64,000 bases of DNA from NCBI GenBank assembly GCA_018401495.1, contig JAGYJX010000015.1, positions 310,001 through 374,000 on the forward strand, in the 5' to 3' direction. Source of the stretch: Rhodospirillaceae bacterium (lineage in GTDB: Bacteria > Pseudomonadota > Alphaproteobacteria > Thalassobaculales > Thalassobaculaceae). Positions 32,490 through 43,494 of the stretch are shown here, in pieces; position 1 is the stretch's first letter, and every line of letters starts with the position of its first letter. A model generated the notes under the pieces. The model was not told the origin of the DNA. It made no database searches and worked only from the letters and a program-made list of their open reading frames with translations. The translations under genes were made by a program, and so were the position numbers.

Positions 32490-32861
32490 TGCCGGCCTCG
32501 GTTCGGAAATCGGGATGTCGGTACGACCACTGAATATAGGGTGCGACTCGGTGGTATTGCCACCGGCCATGTTGCACCGCCGTAACGGCTGTTGACAGCA
32601 CGCTGTCGCGAGCTGTGGATAACTCGAACGCCACGCTGGCCGCCGTGTCGAGGAATAGTTGCGTATTCGAAATGTTTGCCGCGGAGCGCAATCCATTGAA
32701 ACTGCGATTGCCGTTTCCGGCCCGTGTCCGTCGTTCCGGTTGGGTCGTTCCGGGCTTGGAAGCCGTCGGCCGATGTGGGATGGTCCGAAGACGCGGCGCG
32801 CTCCGGTGCGCGCGGATCGGCGCGACCGGCGCCACGGCACCCAATCGACGAGAGCGAGACG
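32490..32861 (+). promoter_or_regulatory. Divergent uvrA/ssb control region with DnaA box
   Basis: This 372-base gap separates uvrA (minus) from ssb (plus) and holds no credible gene. TTGACA at 32592-32597 and TGGATA at 32616-32621, 18 bases apart, look like a plus-strand promoter. TGTGGATAA at 32614-32622, overlapping that -10, is a perfect match (minus strand) to the DnaA box TTATCCACA. CGGTGG and CCACCG at 32549-32565 form an inverted repeat, enclosed by a weaker GGTGC/GCACC pair. I see no alphaproteobacterial LexA box of the form GTTC-N7-GTTC. Confidence 0.5.
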
Positions 32862-33416
32862 ATGGCGGGCAGCGTCAACAAGGTCATCCTGATCGGCAAT
32901 CTCGGGCGCGATCCGGAAGTGCGGTCCACCCAGGATGGCACCAAGATCGTGAACTTCACCCTGGCCACCTCCGAGAACTGGCGCGACAAGGCGAGCGGCG
33001 AGCGCCGCGAGCGCACCGAGTGGCACAGGGTCGTGATCTTCAACGAGAACCTGGCCCGGATCGCCGAGCAGTATCTGCGCAAGGGCAGCTCGGTGTACGT
33101 CGAGGGCCAGCTGCAGACCCGGAAATGGACCGATCAGCAGGGCCAGGAGAAGTACACCACCGAAGTCGTCCTGCAGCGCTTCCGCGGCGAACTGACCCTG
33201 CTCGGCGGCCGCGGTGAGGGTGGCGGCGGCGGTTCCGGCGGTGGTGGCGGCGGCGGCGATGACTATGGCCGCGGCGACGACTACGGCGCTCCCGGTGGCG
33301 GCGGCTACGGTGGCGGGCCGTCGTCGGGTGGCGGCGCGCGCCCTGGTTCCGGCGGCGGCGGCGGCCGCGCGCCGATGGGTGGACCGTCCGACCTCGACGA
33401 CGAGATTCCGTTCTAG
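32862..33416 (+). CDS. ssb: Single-stranded DNA-binding protein
   Basis: 184 residues. An N-terminal OB fold (about residues 1-110: [45 protein letters not shown]) is followed by a long glycine-rich linker and the conserved acidic tip DLDDEIPF that recruits repair and replication proteins. The ATG at 32862 is chosen because it gives the canonical [10 protein letters not shown]; the longer frame upstream runs through the promoter region. The gene is divergent from uvrA, a common arrangement. Confidence 0.96.
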   Translation: MAGSVNKVILIGNLGRDPEVRSTQDGTKIVNFTLATSENWRDKASGERRERTEWHRVVIFNENLARIAEQYLRKGSSVYVEGQLQTRKWTDQQGQEKYTTEVVLQRFRGELTLLGGRGEGGGGGSGGGGGGGDDYGRGDDYGAPGGGGYGGGPSSGGGARPGSGGGGGRAPMGGPSDLDDEIPF

Positions 33417-33421
33417 CCGCG

Positions 33422-34267
33422 ATGAGCGACCCGACTGCCTGCTTCGAGGCCAACCGGGCGCATTGGGACGAACTGGTCGCGATCCATCTGAACTCGACCG
33501 GCCGTGACGGCTACAACGTCGATTCCCTACGGCGTGGGCAACGGCCCCTGCACGCGATCGAGGAGAGCGAACTCGGGCCGGTGAGGGGACTCGATGTCCT
33601 CCACCTGCAATGCCATTTCGGCGTCGACAGCCTGACCTTGGCGCAGCGTGGCGCCCGGGTCACCGGCCTCGATTTCTCGCCGGCCGCGATCCAGGCCGCC
33701 CGCGCCCTGGCGGGCGAACTGGGCCTCGATGCGCGGTTCGTGGAAGGCAGCGTCTACGACGCGCCGACCCTGATCGAGGGCCGGTTCGACCTGGTGTACG
33801 TCACCTGGGGAACGATCTGCTGGCTTCCCGACCTGCCGGCGTGGGCGCGGGTGGCTGCCCATTTCCTGAAGCCCGGGGGCCGCTTCTATTTCTGCGACGC
33901 GCACCCGGCCGCCCGGGTGTTCGACGACTCGCCGGAGGCGGCGGCGCTGCCGACCGGAACCTTGCGGGTCCACTACCCGTACTTCCATCGATCCGAGCCC
34001 ACGGTCGGCACTGAGGCGACCGACTACGCCGACCCGACCGCCACTCTCCAACACCGCCGGACCTATGAGTGGGAGCACAGCGTCGCCGACATCGTGAACG
34101 CCGTGATCGGCGCCGGCCTGCGCCTCGAGTGGCTGCACGAGCACGACGAGATCGCCTGGAAGCTGCTACCCGTCCTGACACCGGGCGCCCACGGTCAGTA
34201 CCGCTGGCCCGACGGCTTCGAGCCGCGGCTGCCGCTCAGCCTGTCGTTGTCGGCGCGAAACGGCTGA
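33422..34267 (+). CDS. Class I SAM-dependent methyltransferase
   Basis: 281 residues with a Rossmann fold. The motif I region is [19 protein letters not shown], a variant in which the usual glycine-rich loop reads LQCHFG, known in a subfamily of bacterial methyltransferases. [20 protein letters not shown] gives motif II and [14 protein letters not shown] motif IV. Tyr/His-rich stretches ([21 protein letters not shown]) mark the C-terminal half. The substrate is unknown. It begins five bases after ssb and may be co-transcribed with it. Confidence 0.82.
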   Translation: MSDPTACFEANRAHWDELVAIHLNSTGRDGYNVDSLRRGQRPLHAIEESELGPVRGLDVLHLQCHFGVDSLTLAQRGARVTGLDFSPAAIQAARALAGELGLDARFVEGSVYDAPTLIEGRFDLVYVTWGTICWLPDLPAWARVAAHFLKPGGRFYFCDAHPAARVFDDSPEAAALPTGTLRVHYPYFHRSEPTVGTEATDYADPTATLQHRRTYEWEHSVADIVNAVIGAGLRLEWLHEHDEIAWKLLPVLTPGAHGQYRWPDGFEPRLPLSLSLSARNG

Positions 34268-34309
34268 ACGCGACCCCGCTCCAAACCGCACGCTTTCGGC
34301 GCCGCAACA

Positions 34310-34338
34310 TTGCCGCACCGTCGCGGTTCTGCTAACTT
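34310..34338 (+). promoter_or_regulatory. Promoter for gyrA
   Basis: TTGCCG and TAACTT separated by 17 bases lie in the gap between the methyltransferase and gyrA. The +1 would fall around 34345, ahead of both possible gyrA starts. Pattern-based. Confidence 0.5.
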
Positions 34339-34374
34339 TTCGCGAATCGACGCTGCGCCCGATTCGGCGGCGCA

Positions 34375-37217
<2,843 letters not shown>

Positions 37218-37221
<4 letters not shown>

Positions 37222-37799
37222 CCAGCGAGGCGGCAGGAAGCGGACGGGTCGGGGTCTATCCCGGCACCTTCGACCCGATCACCAAGGGTCACATCGACAT
37301 CATCCGACGGGCCAGCAAGACCGTCGATCGCCTGGTGGTGGCGGTCGCCCGCAACGCCGGGAAGGGACCGCTGTTCAGCCTGGACGAGCGGGTCGAGATG
37401 GTTCGTGACGAGATCGACGACATCCTCGCCCAGAATCGCTCCGACGGTTTTCACGGGACCATCGAGGTGAAGCCGTTCGGCTCGTTGCTGATGCACTTCG
37501 CCGAGGAGCAGGGCGCTTCGGTCATCATCCGCGGGCTGCGGGCGGTATCGGACTTCGAGTACGAGTTCCAGATGGCGGGGATGAACGCGCGCCTCAATCC
37601 GCGGATTGAGACCCTGTTCCTGATGGCGTCCGACCGCTACCAGTTCATCTCGTCGCGTTTCGTGAAGGAGATCGGTCGACTTGGCGGGCCGATCACCGAG
37701 TTCGTGACGGCGCGGATCGCCGAGCGGGTGATGAACCGGTTCGATCGTGATCCATCGCAGGCTGGTCAAGCCAAGCAGACCGGTCCGTTCGGAGACTGA
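37218..37799 (+). CDS. coaD: Phosphopantetheine adenylyltransferase
   Basis: 193 residues. The enzyme makes dephospho-CoA from 4'-phosphopantetheine and ATP, the fourth step of CoA synthesis. The nucleotidyltransferase site [18 protein letters not shown] with its HxGH-like His, [16 protein letters not shown], and the ISSRFVKEI motif are intact. It has a roughly 10-residue polar N-terminal extension and a 20-residue tail compared with E. coli. It starts in the gyrA stop (ATGA). The gyrA-coaD pair is typical of alphaproteobacteria. Confidence 0.96.
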
Positions 37800-37903
37800 C
37801 CGCCTTGGGGTAGGCATTCGAGAGGTCATTGTGGGTTGACCGGGCGCAGTGGCCTGCCTAGTTTCCGCCGGTCCGTATGGTCCGCCCCTCGAAGGGCGCG
37901 AGT

Positions 37904-37979
37904 GGGCGCGTAGCTCAGTTGGTAGAGCAGCTGACTTTTAATCAGCGGGTCACAGGTTCGAATCCTGTCGCGCTCACCA
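37904..37979 (+). tRNA. tRNA-Lys (anticodon TTT)
   Basis: 76 bases including an encoded CCA. The acceptor stem is GGGCGCG with CGCGCTC (one G-U pair). The D-arm is GCTCAGTTGGTAGAGC. The anticodon stem is GCTGA/TCAGC around loop CTTTTAA with TTT at 37937-37939, and the T-arm is ACAGGTTCGAATCCTGT. Its 3' end is repeated about 1.07 kb downstream. Confidence 0.97.
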
Positions 37980-37980
37980 C
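37963..37980 (+). repeat. Putative attachment site, left (tRNA-Lys 3' end)
   Basis: 18 bases, TCCTGTCGCGCTCACCAC, spanning the 3' end of tRNA-Lys including CCA plus one base. It matches 39029-39046 at 17 of 18 positions in the same orientation, as expected for recombination sites of tRNA-targeting integrases. Confidence 0.7.
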
Positions 37981-38185
37981 TACTTGGCCGACTTATAAAC
38001 AACCGAAGAAGCACTGGGGGTATCGACGTCGCCGGCGTCCGGTGCGCCTCCACGGCGCAGCGCCCCCCGAACTCGTGAGGCACTGAAGGGACGGGATCGG
38101 GTGACCCAGATTGCAGCAGCACCAAACTCGCGTATCGGGTAAAGCGACGATACAAGGTTGGTGAGTCTGTCGAGGCGTTGGCGAC

Positions 38186-38983
38186 ATGAAAGTAGCGGAA
38201 TCGATATCTCGTTTCCCGGTTGTTCTGCGAAGAGGCCTGCCGGACAATGTCCTATCGTTCTTGATCGACCTGGTCGATGAGATGATGGAATTGAAGATTA
38301 CGCGTGCTCCCAAAAGAGCGTATCGACTTCTCACCGACATGCTGGATCTCGGCCGGGGCGATCTGGTGGAAAGGTTGGTTCGGGCCGCTTGGTGCGCCCC
38401 GTTGCCGGATGTCGCTAGGAAGTTGCTCTCCGACGATCCTGTGCTGCTGATCACCCATTGCATTGTCCGCCGGTACGAACAGGGCGTGTCGCCGCCGGCG
38501 TCGCCCTGGCATGTGGACGCCGAGTTCCTCGGCTTCGATCAGCCGGTCATCAACTTTTGGACGCCGCTGGTTGATGTGGGCGAGATGGTGCCGGGCCTAT
38601 CCTTTACGAGCGATCGCCGGGAAGGTGGCTATGCATTCGGAACCTGGCTGGAGAGTGTTCAGCCATCAGGGTCATCCAGCGATACCCAGGCCTTCCAAAG
38701 GGGCCGGGCCGTGTTGCGGGAACGCCTTGCGCCGGCTGCGTTGATCTCACCAATCGTTTCCGCCGGTGACACACTGATGTTCGACCAGGTGATCCCGCAC
38801 AAGACTCAGCAAATGTCGGGCGCTCCGGGAGTCCGATACTCGGTAGAGCTGCGGGTCGCGGGCCGACAACACTTGCCATCGGGGTATGTGGGCAGCGTGA
38901 ACCGGATCGCCATCGTGCCGGACGGGTTCTGGGAGGGTGGGCACGGCCTCGAGGTCATTCGCGCCTGCGACATGAGCGGCTGA
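38186..38983 (+). CDS. Phytanoyl-CoA dioxygenase-like Fe(II)/2-oxoglutarate oxygenase
   Basis: 265 residues. The iron triad is visible as HxD in SPWHVDAEFLG (near residue 112) and the distal His in GDTLMFDQVIPHKT (near residue 203), with an Arg in VRYSVELRV that would hold 2-oxoglutarate. The layout fits the PhyH superfamily, whose members hydroxylate lipids, amino acids, nucleobases and natural products; the substrate is unknown. The first 150 bases are markedly poorer in G+C than neighbouring genes, with codons rare in this window. It is the only gene of the islet behind tRNA-Lys, so horizontal acquisition is likely. Confidence 0.75.
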   Translation: MKVAESISRFPVVLRRGLPDNVLSFLIDLVDEMMELKITRAPKRAYRLLTDMLDLGRGDLVERLVRAAWCAPLPDVARKLLSDDPVLLITHCIVRRYEQGVSPPASPWHVDAEFLGFDQPVINFWTPLVDVGEMVPGLSFTSDRREGGYAFGTWLESVQPSGSSSDTQAFQRGRAVLRERLAPAALISPIVSAGDTLMFDQVIPHKTQQMSGAPGVRYSVELRVAGRQHLPSGYVGSVNRIAIVPDGFWEGGHGLEVIRACDMSG

Positions 38984-39028
38984 CGCTCGGGTGCGGCTCC
39001 CCAGTGGGTCCCTCACGGATAATGAGAG

Positions 39029-39046
39029 TCCTGTCGGGCTCACCAC
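39029..39046 (+). repeat. Putative attachment site, right
   Basis: TCCTGTCGGGCTCACCAC differs from the tRNA-Lys 3' end only at 39037 (G instead of C). It lies 46 bases after the oxygenase stop, in the same orientation as the tRNA copy. Confidence 0.7.
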
Positions 39047-39188
39047 ATCCCACCTTATCGCGAGATCGCTAGCGCCACGAACCATCGTCGATGTCGGGCT
39101 GACCGAGGGCTCAACTGTCGATGGCGACGTCATTGGGATCAATTAATATAAAATTAACTGGACTATATTTTCAGATGTTTCGCGGCAA

Positions 39189-39217
39189 TTGAGTCGAACG
39201 TGACCTCCATCTATAAT
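39189..39217 (+). promoter_or_regulatory. Promoter for the 39258 gene
   Basis: TTGAGT and a consensus TATAAT are separated by exactly 17 bases, the best sigma-70 match seen in the window. Just upstream (39141-39180) is a very A+T-rich block with inverted repeat TTAAT/ATTAA at 39143-39157, possibly an UP element or regulator site. Confidence 0.65.
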
Positions 39218-39257
39218 CCTGCCGGAGAGCGTGGGATAAGGGTGGGTCGTCTCCGCG

Positions 39258-39569
39258 ATGTTCGATTTTCTCAAGACCAGCACGAAGAAGCCCGTCAGGC
39301 GTTCGGCGCCCGGCAAACCGCGGCCGGCGGCGGCGCAGTCCAAGGGCACGGTCAAGATCGACCGTCACGTCTTCAACGTGCGTGAACTGAACCGCAAGGG
39401 GTTCATCCTCGACCCTTACGACCGGGACATCATCATCGCCGGGCAGAAATTTCGGTTCGAGATCGATGCCCGGGATGGCGAGGACATCTACAAGGGCCGC
39501 GCCGAGGCGGTCGTCACCAAGATCGCCAGCGGTGCGCTGGCAGCCGCCTTCCTCACCAAGTTCTTCTGA
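39258..39569 (+). CDS. Small PilZ-like protein (uncertain)
   Basis: 103 residues. A basic, disordered N-terminus of about 30 residues leads into a beta-rich domain: VKIDRHVFNVRELNRKGFIL, then DIIIAGQKFRFEIDARDG, ending AAFLTKFF. The strand pattern resembles small PilZ-type or PilZ-derived domains found in Rhodospirillales, but the RxxxR and D/NxSxxG c-di-GMP motifs are not convincing, so the assignment is tentative. A strong promoter lies about 40 bases upstream, suggesting good expression. The gene stands alone. Confidence 0.65.
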   Translation: MFDFLKTSTKKPVRRSAPGKPRPAAAQSKGTVKIDRHVFNVRELNRKGFILDPYDRDIIIAGQKFRFEIDARDGEDIYKGRAEAVVTKIASGALAAAFLTKFF

Positions 39570-39629
39570 CGCCCGAGTGGATCCGATGGCCGAGTTGTTC
39601 TGCAACCGGCTTTCGGACATACTCTCTTC

Positions 39630-39863
39630 ATGTCGGAACGTGAGAAAGCCCTTCGTCTGCTGCGCGAGGTCCGTAAGCGGATCGACCCGGAAGTTCTTGC
39701 CCGCGCCCAGAAGGCGGCGATGATCCAGATTGGTCACGCTGCTCCGCCAGAACCCGAGAATGAAGCGTCCCGTCTTTTCAAGCAGGCGCTCGCCAACGGG
39801 GGGGCGCGAAGGGTCGAGATTCTCCGCCATCTGGAACGCAAGTTCCGAAACAAGCTGAACTGA
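39630..39863 (+). CDS. Small hypothetical protein
   Basis: 77 residues, mostly charged and probably helical: SEREKALRLLREVRKRIDP at the N-terminus, LARAQKAAMIQIG in the middle, and ILRHLERKFRNKLN at the end. No membrane segment, cysteine or known motif is present. It lies 60 bases after the PilZ-like gene on the same strand. I do not recognise a family. The regular amphipathic helices and codon use support a real gene. Confidence 0.6.
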   Translation: MSEREKALRLLREVRKRIDPEVLARAQKAAMIQIGHAAPPEPENEASRLFKQALANGGARRVEILRHLERKFRNKLN

Positions 39864-39905
39864 ACCCAGTCGACCGCCTCGCTGATCGTGGGGCGTCCGG
39901 CGGGT

Positions 39906-41075
39906 TCAGGCTGAGTTTCGGCGCTCGGTCAGGATCGCTTCGGCGAGCGCGTCGATGTCTGAGTCGTCATTGTATATCTGTCCGGACACCCGGGCCCACA
40001 GGCCACCGGCCAGAGCGTTGATGGGAACCTGGATCCGTCGTTCGTCGAGCAGGCGTCGGCGCAGTTCGATGGCGTCGGCTTGGCTGCTGCCAAAGCCGTC
40101 AGGCAGCCGGACGGTGATCATCGATCCGGTGAGCGCGGGTGGGGCGCCGGTTTCCGTTCCCCAGGTATCGGCCAGGCGCCGGCCGGCATCCACCACGAAG
40201 CGGTGATTCCTGTCGCGCACCCGCTCCGGTCCGAAACGCTCCAGAAACCCCAAGGCATCGGGTAACGCGAAATGGGCCGAGGCGTCGCGGGTCCCGACCC
40301 AGTCGAACTCCGTAACGAAACCCTGACCATAGCCATGGCTTATAACCGTCGGGTGCAGATCGGCGCGCACTTCTTCGGACGCCCACAGGAACGCGCATCC
40401 CTTGGGCGCAAACATCCATTTGTGGCAGTTTCCCGTGTACCAGTCGGCGCCGATCGACGGCAGGTCGAGCGGGATCATTCCCGGCGCGTGGGCGCCGTCC
40501 ACCAACGTCGCCGCGCCGACCTGTCTGGCTGCCGCCACCATGCGTTCGACCGGCATGACCAGGGCGGTGGGCGACGTGACGTGGTCGATCACCGCCAGCC
40601 GTGTGCGCCCGCTAAGGCCGGCGGCGAACGCCGAGAGAAGGCTGTCGGCGGAGTAGGCCGGAAACGGGAGGTCGACCTGAACGACTACCGCGCCGGTGCG
40701 CGCCGCGATCCACCGGACCGTGTTCTTGACCGCGTTGTAGGTTTGGTCGTTGATGAGGATCTCGTCGCCGGGCCGAAAGCTCATCGATCTCAACACCGCG
40801 TTGACCGCCTGGGTGGCATTCTCGACCAGGGCGACCGCCCGTCCTTCGACGCCGATCCACTCGGCAAGGCGCGACGCAGCCACCCTGAGCCCGGGACGGA
40901 ACTCGCGCTCCATGAAGCGACTGGGCTCGGCCTCGAGGCGGTCCTGCCAATGCCGCTGTACCGCGGTTACGTCCCGCGGTGTGGCGCCGTAGGAGCCATG
41001 GTTCAGATAGATCGAGCCGTCCTCGAGCTGGAACAGCCGGCGGGCGGGGGTGCCGAAGGCGGGGACGTCTGACAT
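39906..41075 (-). CDS. Class V aminotransferase (isopenicillin N epimerase-like)
   Basis: 389 residues, PLP-dependent. YLNHGSYGATPRDV near the start is typical of the isopenicillin-N-epimerase/cysteine-desulfurase-like branch. VDGAHAPGMIPLDL holds the PLP-contacting Asp and His, and TGNCHKWMFAPKG holds the Schiff-base Lys. The true reaction (epimerase, desulfurase or lyase) cannot be told. The ATG at 41075 gives a normal N-terminus; a much longer frame continuing upstream is antisense to the DUF502 gene and is rejected. No sulfur-assembly genes are adjacent. Confidence 0.88.
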   Translation of the reverse strand: MSDVPAFGTPARRLFQLEDGSIYLNHGSYGATPRDVTAVQRHWQDRLEAEPSRFMEREFRPGLRVAASRLAEWIGVEGRAVALVENATQAVNAVLRSMSFRPGDEILINDQTYNAVKNTVRWIAARTGAVVVQVDLPFPAYSADSLLSAFAAGLSGRTRLAVIDHVTSPTALVMPVERMVAAARQVGAATLVDGAHAPGMIPLDLPSIGADWYTGNCHKWMFAPKGCAFLWASEEVRADLHPTVISHGYGQGFVTEFDWVGTRDASAHFALPDALGFLERFGPERVRDRNHRFVVDAGRRLADTWGTETGAPPALTGSMITVRLPDGFGSSQADAIELRRRLLDERRIQVPINALAGGLWARVSGQIYNDDSDIDALAEAILTERRNSA

Positions 41076-41133
41076 GCCCGGATGGTGGCGCGATTCCGGG
41101 GGCGGCGCCAGGACGGAGGCGCGATTTCCTGCC

Positions 41134-41155
41134 GCCCGCACGACGACGTGCGGGC
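41134..41155. promoter_or_regulatory. Perfect 9-bp inverted repeat in divergent gap
   Basis: GCCCGCACG and CGTGCGGGC flank an ACGA loop, a perfect 22-base inverted repeat in the gap between the aminotransferase (minus) and the DUF502 gene (plus). No T run follows on either strand, so a terminator is unlikely. An operator or an mRNA hairpin is possible. Confidence 0.5.
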
Positions 41156-41300
41156 GTCCAGAGGCTCTGCTAGTGTAGCGCCGATGGTCGGGGAGACGCC
41201 GCCCTGGAGGCCGCTTGCCGCATCGGCGTGATGCTTCGGACCCACCGCCGGTCGGGTCTCTTTCGAGCAATGGCTGCATCTGGAAGGACACGCGACGCCC

Positions 41301-41993
41301 ATGCCGCTCTTCGCTCGCCTGCGGGCCTACTTCTTTGCCGGAATACTGGTTACCGCTCCGATCGGCATCACGCTTTACCTGACGTGGCTGATCATCGATT
41401 TCGTCGATGGCCAGGTCACCCCGCTGATCCCGGCGCGCTACAATCCAGAGACATACTTGCCGTTCGGCGTTCCCGGGCTGGGTCTGGTGGTGGCCGTCAT
41501 CGCGCTGACGCTGATCGGCGCGCTCACCGCCGGATTGCTGGGCCGTTGGCTGGTGCGGCTGTCCGACCGGCTGATGCAGAGGATGCCGGTGGTTCGGAAC
41601 ATCCATAGCGCTCTGAAGCAGATCCTCGAGACGGTGCTGGCGCAACAGTCGAAGGCGTTTCGACAAGTGGTGCTTGTCGAGTACCCGAGACGCGGAATGT
41701 GGGCGCTGGGGTTCCTTACCGGTGAGACAGTGGGCGAGGTGCAGAACATCACTGAGGACGATGTGCTCAACGTCTTCCTGCCGACCACACCGAACCCGAC
41801 CTCCGGATTCCTGTTGTTCGTGCCGCATTCGGACGTGCATGTCCTCGACATGACAGTCGAGGAAGGGATCAAGATGGTTGTCTCCGGAGGCATCCTGACG
41901 CCGCCCGATCGCCGTCCAACGGAGGAGCAGGCCCAGCCGACGATCCCGGCCGCCAGCCGGGTCACAAGCCGGGACCCGGCAACGAACCGTTAA
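41301..41993 (+). CDS. DUF502 membrane protein
   Basis: 230 residues. Two membrane helices (about residues 10-33 and 58-82) lead into a cytoplasmic or periplasmic domain with MPVVRNIHSALKQILET and [20 protein letters not shown], characteristic of DUF502. The tail is polar. Its plant relatives (LCV-like) concern defence, but the bacterial role is unknown. The gene is divergent from the aminotransferase, with an inverted repeat in the gap. Confidence 0.88.
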   Translation: MPLFARLRAYFFAGILVTAPIGITLYLTWLIIDFVDGQVTPLIPARYNPETYLPFGVPGLGLVVAVIALTLIGALTAGLLGRWLVRLSDRLMQRMPVVRNIHSALKQILETVLAQQSKAFRQVVLVEYPRRGMWALGFLTGETVGEVQNITEDDVLNVFLPTTPNPTSGFLLFVPHSDVHVLDMTVEEGIKMVVSGGILTPPDRRPTEEQAQPTIPAASRVTSRDPATNR

Positions 41994-42031
41994 CCGGCGA
42001 CGACTATACAGACCCTCCGGCACGCCTGAGC

Positions 42032-43468
42032 GTGACGAGGGGGGTGCCGACGCTTGAGAATCGATCCTGCCAGTTCGCTGAACGGCCGTGGGCCGCGGGT
42101 CGTTCTGCGGTGACCGAGATCCGCACGACGGTTCGCGACTCGCAGATTCGGGCCGAACGCGTCCGAATGCTCTACCGATCACCGGTGCCGGCGATCGCCA
42201 ACCTGGCGGTCGGCGCACTCCTCTCGGTGGTGGCCTGGGGGCATGTGCCGCCGCTGGCGCTGGTCGGATGGCTCCTCGCCATGACCCTCGCGACTGGAAT
42301 CCGGGTTGGGGTGTGGCGAGCCGGCGTGGCCGCCGCCTTCCGCGACGTCGACGCGCCGCGCTGGGAACTGCGCATGGTCATGAGCGTGACCGCGGCAGGG
42401 TTGGTCTGGGCAAGCAGCGGTCTGGCCATCGCGGGGCTGGATCTGCCCATCCATCTCGAAGGCGTGCTCGCGATATCGGTCGGAGGAATGCTGGCGGGCG
42501 CCATCTTCTCGCTCACCGCCAGCACGACGACGTTCCGGCTCTACGTCATCCCCGCCGCTCTCGGGCCGATCGTCGGATTCCTGGCCATCGGTGACCGTCA
42601 GCATCTTTCGGTCGCGGCCATGGGCGTGGTGTACCTGCTTGTGGTCCTGTTTTGGGGACGTGACGCCAGCCGGGCGATCGACAGCGGTATCCGGCTGCGT
42701 CTCGAGAACCAGGCGCTGGTCACCGACCTTGCCGCGGCGCATGAGGAACTGGAGGCCGCCGAGCGTCTCAAGCGGGAAAGCTTCGCCAACCTCGGACATG
42801 AACTGCGGACCCCGCTGAACGCGATCATCGGGTTCGCCCAAACCCTGGAGACCGAGCTGTGGGGGCCGCTCGGTAGCCCGCGGTACCGCGAATACGCCTC
42901 GGCAATTGCCGATAGCGGCCAGCACCTCTACCTGCTGATCCAGGGGATTCTCGATCTGTCGCGTCATGATGCCGGGATGCTCGAACTGGATGAAGGGTCG
43001 GTGAACCTGACGGATGCGGTGCGGGTGTGTTCGGCGATGCTGCTGGGCTCGGCCAAAGCCGGTGGCGTCGCGCTCACCGTCGAGGCACCCGATTCCGGGC
43101 TGTGGGTGCGCGGTGACGCGACCAAGCTGCGTCAGATCGTCATCAACCTGGCGGCCAACGCCATCCGCTTCACACCATCCGGCGGTCGTGTCGAGGTGCT
43201 GGTGCGGCGGTCGGATGGTGGAGATACCGAGATCCGGGTCCGTGATACGGGCATCGGTCTCGAACCCGAGGACATTCCGAGGGCCCTTGAGCCGTTCGTT
43301 CAGGTCTCGCGGGACCGCACGCGGGAGTCAGGCGGTGCCGGGCTTGGACTGCCGTTGTCGAAGCGGCTGGCGGAGCTGCACGGAGGCCGACTGGAGATCG
43401 CCAGCCGTCCAGGCGCTGGAACCACCGTGACCGTGACGCTGCCGGCAGCCCGAGCGCTCAGAGGATAG
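42032..43468 (+). CDS. Membrane sensor histidine kinase
   Basis: About 478 residues from the GTG at 42032; a GTG at 42110 is an alternative start. Five to six hydrophobic helices (about residues 50-215) form the sensor part, with no large extracytoplasmic domain. A short coiled coil leads to the phosphoacceptor helix ANLGHELRTPLNAIIGF with His256, and an HATPase domain follows with VINLAANAIRFTP (N box), DTGIGLEP (G1) and GGAGLGLPLSK (G2). No response regulator is encoded nearby, so it is an orphan kinase. The architecture is like PdhS/DivJ-type alphaproteobacterial kinases only in a general sense. Confidence 0.87.
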   Translation: MTRGVPTLENRSCQFAERPWAAGRSAVTEIRTTVRDSQIRAERVRMLYRSPVPAIANLAVGALLSVVAWGHVPPLALVGWLLAMTLATGIRVGVWRAGVAAAFRDVDAPRWELRMVMSVTAAGLVWASSGLAIAGLDLPIHLEGVLAISVGGMLAGAIFSLTASTTTFRLYVIPAALGPIVGFLAIGDRQHLSVAAMGVVYLLVVLFWGRDASRAIDSGIRLRLENQALVTDLAAAHEELEAAERLKRESFANLGHELRTPLNAIIGFAQTLETELWGPLGSPRYREYASAIADSGQHLYLLIQGILDLSRHDAGMLELDEGSVNLTDAVRVCSAMLLGSAKAGGVALTVEAPDSGLWVRGDATKLRQIVINLAANAIRFTPSGGRVEVLVRRSDGGDTEIRVRDTGIGLEPEDIPRALEPFVQVSRDRTRESGGAGLGLPLSKRLAELHGGRLEIASRPGAGTTVTVTLPAARALRG

Positions 43469-43494
43469 CGAACGACGGCGCTCGGCGCCGTGGA

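Larger units (their letters stand above)
37963..39046 (+). mobile_element. Putative integrase-less islet in tRNA-Lys
   Basis: The segment between the two near-identical repeats is about 1.07 kb and contains one gene, the oxygenase at 38186. Hand counts of several 60-base lines between 37981 and 38340 give about 50-55% G+C, against about 65-75% in core genes such as gyrA. No integrase, transposase or excisionase frame is present, so it is either a remnant or was moved in trans. The bases at 37981-38185 hold no gene that I can support. Confidence 0.6.

Noticed and set aside
32733..32750. Two GTTC half-sites upstream of ssb, possible LexA box
   Set aside because: The spacing is 10 bases and not the 7 of the alphaproteobacterial GTTC-N7-GTTC box, so SOS control is not supported by this site.
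41076..42218. 380-residue N-terminal extension of the class V aminotransferase
   Set aside because: The extension is antisense to the DUF502 gene and the kinase start. The aminotransferase has a normal N-terminus at 41075.
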